DNA of 64,000 bases from NCBI GenBank assembly GCA_003150315.1, contig QAML01000076.1, positions 62,001-126,000 on the forward strand, written 5' to 3'. Positions 35,011 through 44,296 of this stretch are shown one piece after another. The number at the start of each line of letters is the position of its first letter. Positions within the stretch are counted from its first letter, which is position 1. The notes beneath the pieces were generated by a model. The model worked only from the letters and a program-made list of their open reading frames with translations. It was not told where the DNA came from and did no database searches. Origin of the DNA: Prevotellaceae bacterium. GTDB taxonomy: Bacteria > Bacteroidota > Bacteroidia > Bacteroidales > Bacteroidaceae. Made by a program: the position numbers and the translations under genes.

Positions 35011-36954
35011 TTAATCCTTGTTCTCGGTTGTTTCGACGTTATCAGCCTCTTTGTTTTCACCCTGTGCGTCTGTCTTGGCTTTTTCGTCAATATCTTCTAT
35101 GGATTTGCGCAGGTTGTCAACTTCGTTCTTGAGGTTTTCTATGCGGCGTTTAATCTCGTTTACAAAACCATTGCCGTTTTTCGAAGAAACATTGAGGAAA
35201 CCGAGGTTGTTTTCGTATGTTTGGATTTCGTTGCGCTTAGCTTCGTACATACGGAACAAACGTTCTCTTTCGCGATACATGGCATCACCTCCGCGAGAAA
35301 TGGCTGCCGTTGCCTGTGCTTTGATGTTTTCGGCGCGGCGGGACATGCGACGAAGATTAAGCTCTTTGTAAATTCTGTCAACTTGTTCGCGATATTCTGT
35401 ATAGAGTTTCTCTTTAAGGCGATAGGGAACGTGTCCTGTGTTTTGCCATTGGGAAATCAACTCTTGAACTTTCTTTGCGCCCTCGTCTTTTGCCTCTGCT
35501 GTTATGGCTTTAAGCTGTTCTATGATTCCGCGCTTGGTTTCCAGATTATCATTCTCGTTTTGTCGCAGAGAAGCAGTGGCTTTTCCGCGTGCTTCAAAGA
35601 AAGAATTGCAAGCCTCGGTAAAGCGTTTCCAAATTGTCTCGGAGTATTTGTGAGGAACGGAACCAATCTCTTTCCATTTGACACGTAGGTCTTTTATTGC
35701 GTTTGCAGTTGTGTTCCAGTCGGTACTGTCTTTTAATGATTCGGCTTTCTCGCAAAGTGCTAACTTCTTCTCGTAGTTTTCGTTGAGAGATGCTTTCAGT
35801 TGTTTGAAGTATTCGTTTTTCTTTACGAAGAAATTGTCGCATGCAGTGCGGAAACGTTCAAAAATCTTGGCATTTACGTTTTTGGGAGTAAAGCCAATGG
35901 TTTTCCATTCAGCCTGAATGTCTTTTATATCGGAAGTTACTTTGTCCCATTCAGCATAAGTGCGTAATTGGTCGGTGCTTATTGCTTCTATCTTTTCGCA
36001 AAGAGCGGTTTTTTTTACGAGATTGTCTTTTTCCGCTTCCTTAAGTTTGTCGAAATGTTCCTGATGACGCTTGTTAACAACGGTGGATGCAGCTTTGAAA
36101 CGCTCCCAAAGCTGTTCGCGTAAATCTTTTGCCACAGGACCTATCTCGCGGAATTCTTGATGTAGCTTCTGCAATTGGTGAAAAGCCGAAACAGGATCGT
36201 CAACAGTTTCAAGTTTCTCGGCAGCTTCGCAAAGATGTGTCTTTGCTTCAAGATTCTTTTTGAAATCGTATTCACGGAATTCGTTGTTGAGCTTCAGCAT
36301 ATCATAGAAGTTCTCAACACAATACTCATAGTTTTTCCAAAGTTCCGTAGCGTTTTCTGCAGGAACAGGATTAGCCTCTTTCCATTCCGCTTGAAGTTTG
36401 CGGAAAGCATCGTAGTTTTTACCTGTATCCTCGAGTGAGGAAGAGAGCGTCTTGATCTTTTCAAGAATTTCGAGTTTTTTCTTCAGATTATCCTGTTTTA
36501 TTTTTTCCTGACGCTCGTGTTCCTGCGCACGTTTTTCTTTTATGAGTTTAAGTTCCGCCTTAAAGCGTTCTTCATCAGCGTCTGCTTTCGGTTCGAATTC
36601 TTCTTCATTACCTCCGGCATTGATAAAAGCTTCGCGTTGTGCCGCTACTTCTTCGTAGCGTAGGCGATAATATCTTTTTTTCAGAAGTTCTATTTCCTCT
36701 TTGTCGGCTATTTCTTCAGCATGTGAGAGTTCGCTCATTCTGCGTATGACGTCTTCTTTGGTTCCCGGCACAACATAGGTTTTCTCCGCGCTTTTAGGTG
36801 CTTCGGAGTCTGTTGTTGCGTCAACCGCATGCTGTTGTTCCTGTGCCTCGGAGGCATTTTCTTCTTTTTTGATTTCTTCCTTAATGGGCTCTGTGGTATT
36901 GAGCTCTTCCTGAGAGGGTGTCATTTCGTTCGGTGTCATTTTGTTTTCTGACAT
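35011..36954 (-). CDS. DUF349 coiled-coil protein
   Basis: 647 residues, highly charged and almost wholly helical. An acidic disordered N-terminus (about 1-60) precedes a helical segment and then at least five tandem DUF349 repeats of about 70 residues, each with a W-K-x-I/A-x-P-V core: FRKLQAEWKEANPVPAEN, IQAEWKTIGFTPKNVNAK, LRVKWKEIGSVPHKYSE, LISQWQNTGHVPYRLKEK. The acidic C-terminus is probably disordered. The family is common in Bacteroidota and of unknown function. No signal peptide, so cytoplasmic. Confidence 0.88.
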   Translation of the reverse strand: MSENKMTPNEMTPSQEELNTTEPIKEEIKKEENASEAQEQQHAVDATTDSEAPKSAEKTYVVPGTKEDVIRRMSELSHAEEIADKEEIELLKKRYYRLRYEEVAAQREAFINAGGNEEEFEPKADADEERFKAELKLIKEKRAQEHERQEKIKQDNLKKKLEILEKIKTLSSSLEDTGKNYDAFRKLQAEWKEANPVPAENATELWKNYEYCVENFYDMLKLNNEFREYDFKKNLEAKTHLCEAAEKLETVDDPVSAFHQLQKLHQEFREIGPVAKDLREQLWERFKAASTVVNKRHQEHFDKLKEAEKDNLVKKTALCEKIEAISTDQLRTYAEWDKVTSDIKDIQAEWKTIGFTPKNVNAKIFERFRTACDNFFVKKNEYFKQLKASLNENYEKKLALCEKAESLKDSTDWNTTANAIKDLRVKWKEIGSVPHKYSETIWKRFTEACNSFFEARGKATASLRQNENDNLETKRGIIEQLKAITAEAKDEGAKKVQELISQWQNTGHVPYRLKEKLYTEYREQVDRIYKELNLRRMSRRAENIKAQATAAISRGGDAMYRERERLFRMYEAKRNEIQTYENNLGFLNVSSKNGNGFVNEIKRRIENLKNEVDNLRKSIEDIDEKAKTDAQGENKEADNVETTENKD

Positions 36955-37041
36955 TATAGATTATATCGTACAAATTAAGTGATTTTTATTTTAACCACCT
37001 AATGTTTTTTTGCTTTTTTGCAGTTTTACCGTCGTACTTTC

Positions 37042-37968
37042 TCAAATCCATGTTTTTTTTCTGAACCACCATACGAATATAATGGTTACTATCACGGATA
37101 TTCCGAACACTATCGGGAAGCCGAGATTAAAGTCTTCCATGCCGTTTATAAGGTTCATTCCGAATAAACTTGCAATAAGTGTGGGGAACATTAGGATAAT
37201 GGACACGGAAGTGAGGCTTTTCATCACGCTGCTCATATTGTTGTTTATGATGTTTGCGTATGTGTCCATTGTAGAGTTGAGAATGTTTGTATAGATATTG
37301 GTCATTTCTCTTGCCTGACTCATTTCAATGTTCACATCTTCTATGAGGTCGGCATCAAGTTCGTCTATCGGCAGTTTGAACTTCAATTTGGAGAGAAGCA
37401 TTTCGTTTCCTCGAATGGAAGTCGCGAAATAAGTAAGACTGTCTTGAAGTCTTGAAAGCCCCACAAGGTCTTCGTTGTCTATTTTTCGGTCCAGATTGAG
37501 TTTCGATTCCTCTATGAGAGTGTTTATTTGCTTCAGTCTTTTAAGATACCATACAGATGACGAAAGGAACAAGCGGAATACGAGGTCTATGTTGTCGGTG
37601 AAACCCACATCGCGTTTCTGTTGATAGGCAATAAAATCTATCATCATGTTGGTTTCATAGTTGCATATCGTTACGCAAACGTCTTTCTTTATAATAATAC
37701 CGAGAGGAATGGTGGTATGCGGGGTGTGCGAGCGCACTTCTCTCACGTAGGGTATTCTCAGAATGATTAACACCCAACCGTCTTCGTATTCGTAACGCGA
37801 ACGCTCGTCCTTGTCTCGAATGTCTTCTATAAAATATTCGGGAATGTTGAGTTTGTCTATCATGAACGAGATGTCCTCGTCGTTGGGACAGGTTACCTGT
37901 GTCCAGCAGGCGGGCTGCCATGTGTCAATGGTGCGCAGTCCGTTATTAATGTTCCAGTAGGTTCGCAT
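37042..37968 (-). CDS. corA: CorA-family magnesium/divalent cation transporter
   Basis: 308 residues. A large cytoplasmic N-terminal domain is followed by two membrane helices at the extreme C-terminus: SVSIILMFPTLIASLFGMN and IVFGISVIVTIIFVWWF, with the diagnostic GMN selectivity motif at the end of the first. The short basic tail KKTWI matches the family. It transports Mg2+ (possibly Co2+/Ni2+) inward as a pentamer. A 13-bp hairpin abuts its start codon (separate entry). It follows no gene closely and lies 87 nt ahead of the DUF349 gene. Confidence 0.93.
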   Translation of the reverse strand: MRTYWNINNGLRTIDTWQPACWTQVTCPNDEDISFMIDKLNIPEYFIEDIRDKDERSRYEYEDGWVLIILRIPYVREVRSHTPHTTIPLGIIIKKDVCVTICNYETNMMIDFIAYQQKRDVGFTDNIDLVFRLFLSSSVWYLKRLKQINTLIEESKLNLDRKIDNEDLVGLSRLQDSLTYFATSIRGNEMLLSKLKFKLPIDELDADLIEDVNIEMSQAREMTNIYTNILNSTMDTYANIINNNMSSVMKSLTSVSIILMFPTLIASLFGMNLINGMEDFNLGFPIVFGISVIVTIIFVWWFRKKTWI

Positions 37969-38010
37969 AGGCTTTTACTCCAAATAAAATTTCGGCAGGA
38001 GCAAAAGCCT
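37969..38010 (-). promoter_or_regulatory. Hairpin directly preceding the corA start codon
   Basis: AGGCTTTTGCTCC (minus strand, 38010-37998) pairs with GGAGTAAAAGCCT (37981-37969), 13 positions with one G-T. The second arm ends exactly at the ATG and includes the only purine-rich ribosome-site candidate, GGAG. The structure would hide the translation start, so translational control is plausible but not shown. Confidence 0.6.
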
Positions 38011-38236
38011 TTAAGGCACTTCTCCCGTCGGTCTAACGTTTGTTTTCCGCGTGATAGTCGTCCATATTGTTTTTTATGACCGTGGTGAAACTTATAATAA
38101 TGCTTTTGTGCTTCACGAAAGGTCGGGATTGATTATTTCTGTGTGCAAAATTAAAAATTTATTTTGAATTACGCTTGCTGTGCAAAATCTAAATGACGTA
38201 AATATGTGATATCGTTGCAACGCTGAGCGCAAAAGA

Positions 38237-38273
38237 ATACGGTTCGGAATGAAAAGATTATTCCGAACCGTAT
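38237..38273 (-). terminator. Terminator of the araC-type gene
   Basis: Perfect 14-bp stem ATACGGTTCGGAAT (38237-38250) / 38260-38273 with a 9-nt loop; on the minus strand it is followed by CTTTTG. It is 21 nt after the gene's stop. Confidence 0.85.
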
Positions 38274-38294
38274 AATCAATGTGTGGTTTTGCCT

Positions 38295-39185
38295 TTACGC
38301 GCCTTTTCTGTAGGCTGACGGTGTCTGTCCGTTCTTTTTCTTGAAAAACCTCATGAAGTGTTGGGGATATTCAAAGCCGAGTCGTTCGCTCACTTGGGCA
38401 ATGCTCAACTCGTCATCGTCGAGCAGTCGCTTCGCGGCAGCCATTAGGTGGTCTGAAATATAATCTTTGGCGGTTCGTCCTGTTTCCACTTTCACCAATT
38501 CGCCGAAATAACCTTTCGACAAGCAACATTTGTCGGCAAAGTAAGCCACTGTTGGCAAACCTTCGCGTATGGCTTGTTTTTCTATATACTCGGTGAGGAG
38601 GGTGTTGAACTTTTGTATTACGGTGTGATTGATTTCTTCGCGGGTAACAAACTGACGGTCGTAAAAACGAAGGCAATAATTGAGCAGCAGTTCTATGTTC
38701 GACACAATAAGTTCGCGTGTGTGTTTGTCGATTGCGTGATGAAGTTCACGGCTAATCATGTCGAGCACACTGCGGAAGATACTTATTTCCTCAACCGAGA
38801 GATGTAAAGCTTCGCTTGAGCTGTATGAAAAGAATTCATAGCGCAGGATGTTTCTTTCGAGGGGTGTGCGGGCAAGAAAGTCGGGATGAAACACGAGTGC
38901 GGTCCATATCGGGGTTGTAACACCCGGCATGGGCTTCACGTTAATCGTTTGTCCCGGTGCAAAACTCGTTACGGTCATCTCGTCAAAGTCGTATTTTGTG
39001 CGCCCGTAGGATAGTTCGCATCCTTTGTTCTCTTTCAAAAACAGCGCGTATATTCCGTAGTGAACCGTTCTTGCGGTGAAGTTAGCCGGTTTCGTGTTGC
39101 GCACCACACTCACAAGCGGATGTTGCGTCTCAAATCCGTAGTAGTCGTTAAAGTCTTGGACCGAATTGAAAGTTACTGTCTCCAT
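38295..39185 (-). CDS. AraC-family transcriptional regulator
   Basis: 296 residues. A cupin-like N-terminal sensor region (about 20-120, with VHYGIYALFLKENKGCELSYG and VTSFAPGQTINVKP) is followed by a C-terminal double helix-turn-helix of about 100 residues: YFADKCCLSKGYFGELVKVE, TGRTAKDYISDHLMAAAKRL and SIAQVSERLGFEYPQHFMRF, then FKKKNGQTPSAYRKG. Target and ligand unknown. The hydrolase gene 360 nt upstream on the same strand is a candidate neighbour target. -7 box TAAATTTG at 39202-39209, with TTTC 19 nt further upstream. Confidence 0.9.
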   Translation of the reverse strand: METVTFNSVQDFNDYYGFETQHPLVSVVRNTKPANFTARTVHYGIYALFLKENKGCELSYGRTKYDFDEMTVTSFAPGQTINVKPMPGVTTPIWTALVFHPDFLARTPLERNILRYEFFSYSSSEALHLSVEEISIFRSVLDMISRELHHAIDKHTRELIVSNIELLLNYCLRFYDRQFVTREEINHTVIQKFNTLLTEYIEKQAIREGLPTVAYFADKCCLSKGYFGELVKVETGRTAKDYISDHLMAAAKRLLDDDELSIAQVSERLGFEYPQHFMRFFKKKNGQTPSAYRKGA

Positions 39186-39201
39186 TATATGATGTTTTTT
39201 G

Positions 39202-39232
39202 CAAATTTACCATTTTATAGAAATGTGCGAAA
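39202..39232 (-). promoter_or_regulatory. Possible promoter of the araC-type gene
   Basis: Minus strand TTTC (one mismatch to TTTG), 19 nt, TAAATTTG, 16 nt before the start codon. Confidence 0.5.
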
Positions 39233-39314
39233 TTTTATCAGGCTTTTGCGGTGTTGAAAATATAGAATTCCCGGGACGAAAACAGGTTTTGTTTCGAAAG
39301 TTTCATGACATGCG

Positions 39315-39400
39315 AAAAAACATAAGGCATGTGTTGAAAAATACAAGGCACTTATTTTAAAATACGAGCCATATATTTTAAAATACATGGCTCGTATTTT
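39315..39400. repeat. 21-nt unit array, copy 6 (3 forward, 1 reverse)
   Basis: ACATAAGGCATGTGTT, ACAAGGCACTTATTTT, ACGAGCCATATATTTT, then reverse ACATGGCTCGTATTTT. The last two share the unusual CGAGCC/GGCTCG, so their pairing is conserved where the sequence differs from other copies. The flank CTTTGAAACACAATAACTT follows at 39401-39440. Confidence 0.88.
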
Positions 39401-39545
39401 CGGACTTGTAAAGTCTTTGAAACACAATAACTTATAAAGTAACTATGAAGTGCGCTTAAAGTTTTGAATTTCAGCGGTTTCCCGGAAAATGCATGCTTCC
39501 GCCGTTCTGAATGCCGGCACCGCCTGTTTGCCCCGAACCGTTGCC

Positions 39546-40598
39546 TTATAGATTTGTCTTGAAAAATTCTGTCAGTTTGCCCCAGGGTATATAGTTTTTG
39601 TCTCCTCCGTCGTAAAGGTCGCAATGTGTTGCGCCGGGAACGATAAACAGTTCTTTGTTCGAGGCGTATTTGCCGGAAGTTAACTTTTTATAGGCTTCTT
39701 CGCCGAAGTATCGGCTGTGGGCTTTCTCTCCGTGTACAATTATCACGGGAGTGCGCACTTCCGAGGCGAAGTCCCAAAGCGAAACATTCAGACGCATAAG
39801 CTGCGTGGTTATGTTCCAACCCGTATTTGAATTGAGCGAACGCGGATGATAGCCTCGTTTCGGATTCTTGTAATAAGCCACGTATTGTTTTACAAAGTCG
39901 GGTGCATTGTCGGGTGCTTTCTCGGGCAGACCACCCTGCGGAAGAATCTTGCCGCTGCGGAATTCTTCGGTGCGTTTTGCCGCTAATTGCATTTTGAGAG
40001 CATGGCGTGCCTCCTCGTCCATGGAGTCGAAATAACCTTTTTGGGTTACGCGCGTGAGATTGTAGAGTGTTACACTTGCCGTGGCTTTTATGCGCGGGTC
40101 GAGAGCTGCAGCGTTTATGGCAATGCCGCCCCAGCCGCAAATGCCGAGTATTCCGATGTGTTCGGCATCCACATCCTCCCGGCACGAAAGGTAGTCTACG
40201 GCAGCGCAGAAATCTTCCGTGTTAATGTCCATCGAAGAAGAGTAACGCGGTTCGCCGCCGCTTTCGCCTGTAAACGAGGGATCGAAAGCTATTGTCAGAA
40301 ATCCTTGCTCGGCAAGGGTTTGGGCATAAAGTCCGCTGGCTTGTTCTTTTACGGCTCCGAAAGGTCCGCTAACGGCAATGGCTCGCAGTTTGCCTTCCGA
40401 GGCAACAGGTTTGTACATATCGGCAACGAGTGTTATGCCGAACCGGTTTTTGAAAGAAACTTTCTCATGACTCACCTTTTCACTCTTGGGGAAAGTCTTG
40501 TCCCATTCTTTTGTTATGTTCATGTTTGTATTATTGTTTTGTGCGAAAGCAATCAGCGAAATCGCGATTACGGCTATCGTTGTTATTATTCGTTTCAT
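39546..40598 (-). CDS. Secreted alpha/beta hydrolase
   Basis: 350 residues from ATG 40598, giving signal peptide MKRIITTIAVIAISLIAFAQ; a start 12 nt upstream is also possible. The fold is alpha/beta hydrolase (dienelactone-hydrolase/CocE-like): KNRFGITLVADMYKPV, AFDPSFTGESGGEPRY, SCREDVDAEHIGILGICGWG at the nucleophile elbow, VIIVHGEKAHSRYFGEEAY with the acid region, and PGATHCDLYDGG with the His. The elbow reads GICGWGG, with Cys rather than Ser at the usual nucleophile position. Substrate unknown. -7 box TAATTTTG at 40644-40651. Confidence 0.83.
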   Translation of the reverse strand: MKRIITTIAVIAISLIAFAQNNNTNMNITKEWDKTFPKSEKVSHEKVSFKNRFGITLVADMYKPVASEGKLRAIAVSGPFGAVKEQASGLYAQTLAEQGFLTIAFDPSFTGESGGEPRYSSSMDINTEDFCAAVDYLSCREDVDAEHIGILGICGWGGIAINAAALDPRIKATASVTLYNLTRVTQKGYFDSMDEEARHALKMQLAAKRTEEFRSGKILPQGGLPEKAPDNAPDFVKQYVAYYKNPKRGYHPRSLNSNTGWNITTQLMRLNVSLWDFASEVRTPVIIVHGEKAHSRYFGEEAYKKLTSGKYASNKELFIVPGATHCDLYDGGDKNYIPWGKLTEFFKTNL

Positions 40599-40775
40599 GA
40601 TTCTCTGCATTTGGGTTATGTATGAGTTAACGATTCACGAATGCAAAATTACTTGGGACGCGGCAAAGAAAAAGTACCGTAAGTTCGGGTTGAATTACCG
40701 TTAATGCGGAAGCATACGGATTTTTCGCACTTGTATTCTAGTAAAACAACCGGCGTGAGTCATTACATGGGCGAA

Positions 40776-40820
40776 AAAAACAAAGCCCCGGCAAACGGTG
40801 TGGTACACCGTGCCGGGGGC
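40776..40820 (-). terminator. Terminator of pepD
   Basis: GC-rich stem AGCCCCGGCA / TGCCGGGGGCT with an inner CGGTGT/ACACCG hairpin; on the minus strand it is followed by TTTGTTTTTTTCGC. It lies 27 nt after the pepD stop. Confidence 0.92.
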
Positions 40821-40846
40821 TATATTATGTAAGGAATATCTAAGCC

Positions 40847-42304
40847 TTATTTTTCGGGAATGTTTTCGATAACTTTTATTATAAAGCTGTAGAATTCCTC
40901 AACAGACGGAACATAGCAACGTTCGCTCGTAGTGTGGGGCGAACGCAATGTGGGACCTAACGAAACAACGTCAAGTCCGGGATATTTGCCAAGGATTACC
41001 GAGCATTCCAAACCTGCGTGGTCAACCTGCACAAGGGCTTCCTTGCCGAACATATCCTTATATTCCTTTTTCAAAAGGGCAAGAATCTCGCTGTCATTGT
41101 TCGGATCCCAACCACCATAGCTTCCGCTGAACGTAACTTTCATTCCTGCCATTCCGAAACAGCTTTCAAGACTGCGGGCTATGTATTCCTTCATGCTTTC
41201 TTTACTGCTGCGGGCAAGGATATTGAATTCCGCTTTGCCGTTTCCTATCTTTATAATTGCAAGGTTCGAAGAAGTTTCAACAACATCGGGGAAATGCGGA
41301 ATCATTCTTACAACTCCGTCGTGGCAGGCGTAGATTGCATCGACGAGATTGTCTTGTATTTCGCGCGGAGTGATAGTTGCTGGCACTTCTGCCTCTTCTG
41401 CAAACATCTCAATGCCGCTTTCTATTCCTGCATACTCGTCAGTGAATTCCTTTTTCCATTTCTCCACGAGCGCATTGAGGTTTTCGGCTTTGTCTTGCGG
41501 TATAACGAGATTCACAGTAGCCTTGAAAGGAATGGCATTTCTCATGTTGCCGCCGTCCCATGCGGAAAGACGTGCGCCGCATTCCGTTATGGCTTCGCGC
41601 ACAAAGCGCACCATAAGTTTGTTAGCGTTTCCGCGACCTTCGTTAATCTCTAAGCCGCTGTGTCCGCCGCGTAATCCTTTAAGTGTAACCTTTACAGCTT
41701 TTACGCCTTGCATTGTGGGCTCTTCCTGATACTGCAACTCGGCTGTTACGTCAATTCCTCCTGCACTGCCGACAACAAATTTTCCCCACGTCTCCGAGTC
41801 AAGATTCAGAAGAATGTCTCCGTTAAGTTCTCCTTCGGGCAATTCGTTTGCGCCAAACATTCCGGTTTCTTCGTCGCGGGTTATAAGTCCTTCTATAGGT
41901 CCGTGTTTCAGGTTTTTGTTTGTCATAACAGCCATGACAGTCGCTACGCCGATTCCGTCATCGCTTCCGAGCGTCGTTCCCTTGGCTTTTACCCAATTGT
42001 CTTCAATGTATGTTTCTATCGGGTCTGTTTCAAAATTGTGTTTACTGTCCGGAGTTTTTTGCGGAACCATGTCCATGTGTCCCTGAAGTATTACGCCCTT
42101 GCGGTTTTCCATACCCGGTGTTGCGGGCACGCGTATCACGATGTTTCCGGCAGGGTCTTTGAAAGCCTCTATACCGTTTTCTTTCGAAAAATCAAGGAGA
42201 AATTGCTGTATTTTCTCGAGATGTCCCGATGGACGCGGTATCTGTGTGAGAGAATAAAAGTGTCCCCACAAATCTTTTGGCTGCAGATTTCTTATATCTT
42301 CCAT
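40847..42304 (-). CDS. pepD: Aminoacyl-histidine dipeptidase (PepD)
   Basis: 485 residues, M20-family metallopeptidase, cytosolic non-specific dipeptidase. Metal ligands and catalytic motifs: VILQGHMDMVPQKTPD (first metal His, residues about 75-90), TTLGSDDGIGVATVMAVM (bridging Asp), LITRDEETGMFGANELPEG (catalytic Glu pair), HAGLECSVILGKYPGLDVVS and SPHTTSERCYVPSVEEF near the C-terminus. Length is typical. It lies 16 nt after the flippase-like gene, so probably co-transcribed. Confidence 0.94.
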   Translation of the reverse strand: MEDIRNLQPKDLWGHFYSLTQIPRPSGHLEKIQQFLLDFSKENGIEAFKDPAGNIVIRVPATPGMENRKGVILQGHMDMVPQKTPDSKHNFETDPIETYIEDNWVKAKGTTLGSDDGIGVATVMAVMTNKNLKHGPIEGLITRDEETGMFGANELPEGELNGDILLNLDSETWGKFVVGSAGGIDVTAELQYQEEPTMQGVKAVKVTLKGLRGGHSGLEINEGRGNANKLMVRFVREAITECGARLSAWDGGNMRNAIPFKATVNLVIPQDKAENLNALVEKWKKEFTDEYAGIESGIEMFAEEAEVPATITPREIQDNLVDAIYACHDGVVRMIPHFPDVVETSSNLAIIKIGNGKAEFNILARSSKESMKEYIARSLESCFGMAGMKVTFSGSYGGWDPNNDSEILALLKKEYKDMFGKEALVQVDHAGLECSVILGKYPGLDVVSLGPTLRSPHTTSERCYVPSVEEFYSFIIKVIENIPEK

Positions 42305-42320
42305 AATATTTTGTTTTTAA

Positions 42321-43334
42321 TTAGTGAATATTCTCTGTTATCCTGTATGCTGCTGTACGTTTGGGTAAAAATTGCAATGAAATCAGTCCTCCCACGCCGA
42401 GCACTATTATTAATGCGGTTTGCATGGCGTGTACGACGAGCGCAAAGAGAATAGCGTTTGCCGCTCCCACTCCATATAATATCAGCATGGTTTTTACAGC
42501 AAAGTGCCACGGACCTGCGCCGTTTGGCGTAGGAATCAGTACTGCGTATGACCCTGCGCAAAATATCACGAGTGCGTCCAATTGGGTGAGATTCGCAGTG
42601 AAATCGAAGCAATATAGGGTGAGCGAAAAATGCAGATAGTAGCACAACCATATTGCAAAGCTATAGAACATGTACAGCCCGAGTGATTTCATTTTGCCAA
42701 GCGAAACAATTCCCTCCCATAAGTCGTGCAGAACGCTGTGAAGCTTGCCGAAAACTTTCAGTCTCCTCATGAAAAAAACAATCATCAGTATCAGCGCAAC
42801 AATACATATGGCTGTAACCACGTAGCCTGTGGTTGTGAAACGTTCCAAAAGGTTTCCGAAATTAGTGCCGGTGCGTGTAAAGAATGTGGTGAATGTTTTT
42901 CTTTGCGCAAAAAGGGCGAAAGCTGTAACGCCAAGCATGAAAAGCGCATCGACAATGCGTTCGGTAACCACTGTTCCTATTCCTTTTGCGAATGAAGTGC
43001 CGTCGTGGTGTTTCAGAGTGCCGCAACGGGTTATTTCTCCAATTCTCGGAACCACGAGACTTGCCGCGTAGGAAATGAAAATGGCAAACGTGCATGTTCT
43101 CCGCCTTGGCTTTTCGCCTGTAGGCTCAAGTGCGAGCCGCCATCTCAAGCCTCGCAATATTTGCGGCACAATGCCGAAAAACAACGACAGAAACATCCAT
43201 CCCCATTTCATGCGATGAAAAATCATGTCTCTGATGTCGCTCCACGAACTTCCGCGATACATCCAATAAAGAATGCCCGCTCCGAGGAGGAATGGCAGTA
43301 TAATGCGTAGCGATGTCGTTATAGTTTTTTTCAA
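42321..43334 (-). CDS. Lysylphosphatidylglycerol-synthase-TM-region membrane protein
   Basis: 337 residues with about eight hydrophobic helices, of the UPF0104/YbhN-like 'flippase-like domain' family. Visible blocks: LRGLRWRLALEPTGEKPRRR after the first helices, FISYAASLVVPRIGEITRCG, TVVTERIVDALFMLGVTAF, and SYAVLIPTPNGAGPWHFAVK, where PxPGGxG-like sequence is the family hallmark. A lipid or glycolipid translocation role is only inferred. It is divergent from rsmA across 63 nt, which also holds a minus-strand -7 box TATCTTTG at 43373-43380. Confidence 0.84.
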   Translation of the reverse strand: MKKTITTSLRIILPFLLGAGILYWMYRGSSWSDIRDMIFHRMKWGWMFLSLFFGIVPQILRGLRWRLALEPTGEKPRRRTCTFAIFISYAASLVVPRIGEITRCGTLKHHDGTSFAKGIGTVVTERIVDALFMLGVTAFALFAQRKTFTTFFTRTGTNFGNLLERFTTTGYVVTAICIVALILMIVFFMRRLKVFGKLHSVLHDLWEGIVSLGKMKSLGLYMFYSFAIWLCYYLHFSLTLYCFDFTANLTQLDALVIFCAGSYAVLIPTPNGAGPWHFAVKTMLILYGVGAANAILFALVVHAMQTALIIVLGVGGLISLQFLPKRTAAYRITENIH

Positions 43335-43358
43335 ATCCGTTTATTACGCATTTATTCG

Positions 43359-43380
43359 TAATTTTGTAAACGCAAAGATA
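43359..43380. promoter_or_regulatory. Back-to-back -7 boxes between flippase-like gene and rsmA
   Basis: TAATTTTG at 43359-43366 on the plus strand for rsmA and TATCTTTG at 43373-43380 on the minus strand for the flippase-like gene, with no convincing upstream boxes. The two promoters would overlap, so transcription may be mutually interfering. Confidence 0.4.
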
Positions 43381-43397
43381 AACAAATCCCTTTACAG

Positions 43398-44225
43398 ATG
43401 CCTAAAGTACGCCCGAAAAAATCGTTAGGACAACATTTTCTCACAGACATTCCCACGGTGGAGCGCATTGCCGCCACCGTGGATGCTTTACCCGATTTGC
43501 CGATTCTTGAAGTGGGACCGGGAATGGGGGTTCTCACATCTCCGCTTCTGGCACGCAAAAGGGAGCTGAAGGTTGTGGAGCTGGACAAAGAGAGTGTGGC
43601 ATATCTTCAGGAGAATATTCCCGAACTCGGAAGCAATCTAATCGAAGGCGATTTCCTGAAAATCCCGCTCAACACCCTTTTCAACGGACGCAGTTTTGTG
43701 CTTACGGGAAATTATCCCTATAACATCAGTTCGCAGATATTCTTTCACATGCTCGAATATAAGGATTATGTTCCGTTGTGTACAGGAATGATTCAGCGCG
43801 AAGTGGCTTTGCGTCTCGCTTCTCCACCGGGAAAGAAAGACTACGGCATATTGAGCGTGCTGCTTCAGGCTTGGTATGATGTGGAATACCTTTTCACCGT
43901 AGAACCGGGCGTTTTCAATCCACCCCCCAAGGTTCGCTCGGCTGTTATAAGCATGAAGCGCAACGACGTGTCCGATCTCGGCTGCAATGAAAAGCTTTTC
44001 AAGAGAGTGGTGAAGGGCACGTTCATTCACCGTCGCAAGATGTTGCGCGTTACATTAAAGCAACTTTTGCGCGAGATAGATATGAAAAACGGCAAGACCG
44101 CCGACCATGCGGAATTTCTTGCAAATCCGCAGCTTACACGCCGTCCTGAGCAGCTGTCGGTCAAAGAGTTTGTTGCTCTTACCAATTCTGTGGCGGAAGA
44201 GTGTGGATATGTTGCGGAAGAGTGA
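43398..44225 (+). CDS. rsmA: 16S rRNA (adenine1518/1519-N6)-dimethyltransferase
   Basis: 275 residues, KsgA/RsmA, which dimethylates two adjacent adenosines near the 3' end of 16S rRNA during small-subunit assembly. N-terminus KKSLGQHFLTD, SAM-binding LEVGPGMGVLTSPLLARK at about 34-51, acidic loop VVELDKESVAYL, catalytic NYPYNISSQIFFHM near 116-129 (N-x-P-Y), and C-terminal FNPPPKVRSAVISM. Length is normal. Confidence 0.97.
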   Translation: MPKVRPKKSLGQHFLTDIPTVERIAATVDALPDLPILEVGPGMGVLTSPLLARKRELKVVELDKESVAYLQENIPELGSNLIEGDFLKIPLNTLFNGRSFVLTGNYPYNISSQIFFHMLEYKDYVPLCTGMIQREVALRLASPPGKKDYGILSVLLQAWYDVEYLFTVEPGVFNPPPKVRSAVISMKRNDVSDLGCNEKLFKRVVKGTFIHRRKMLRVTLKQLLREIDMKNGKTADHAEFLANPQLTRRPEQLSVKEFVALTNSVAEECGYVAEE

Positions 44226-44296
44226 AAAAAAACGTGCATTTGCAAGAGTAAAAAAGTGCCATTGCAAGTTGTTGTGCATGAGACATTTGGAAAAGT

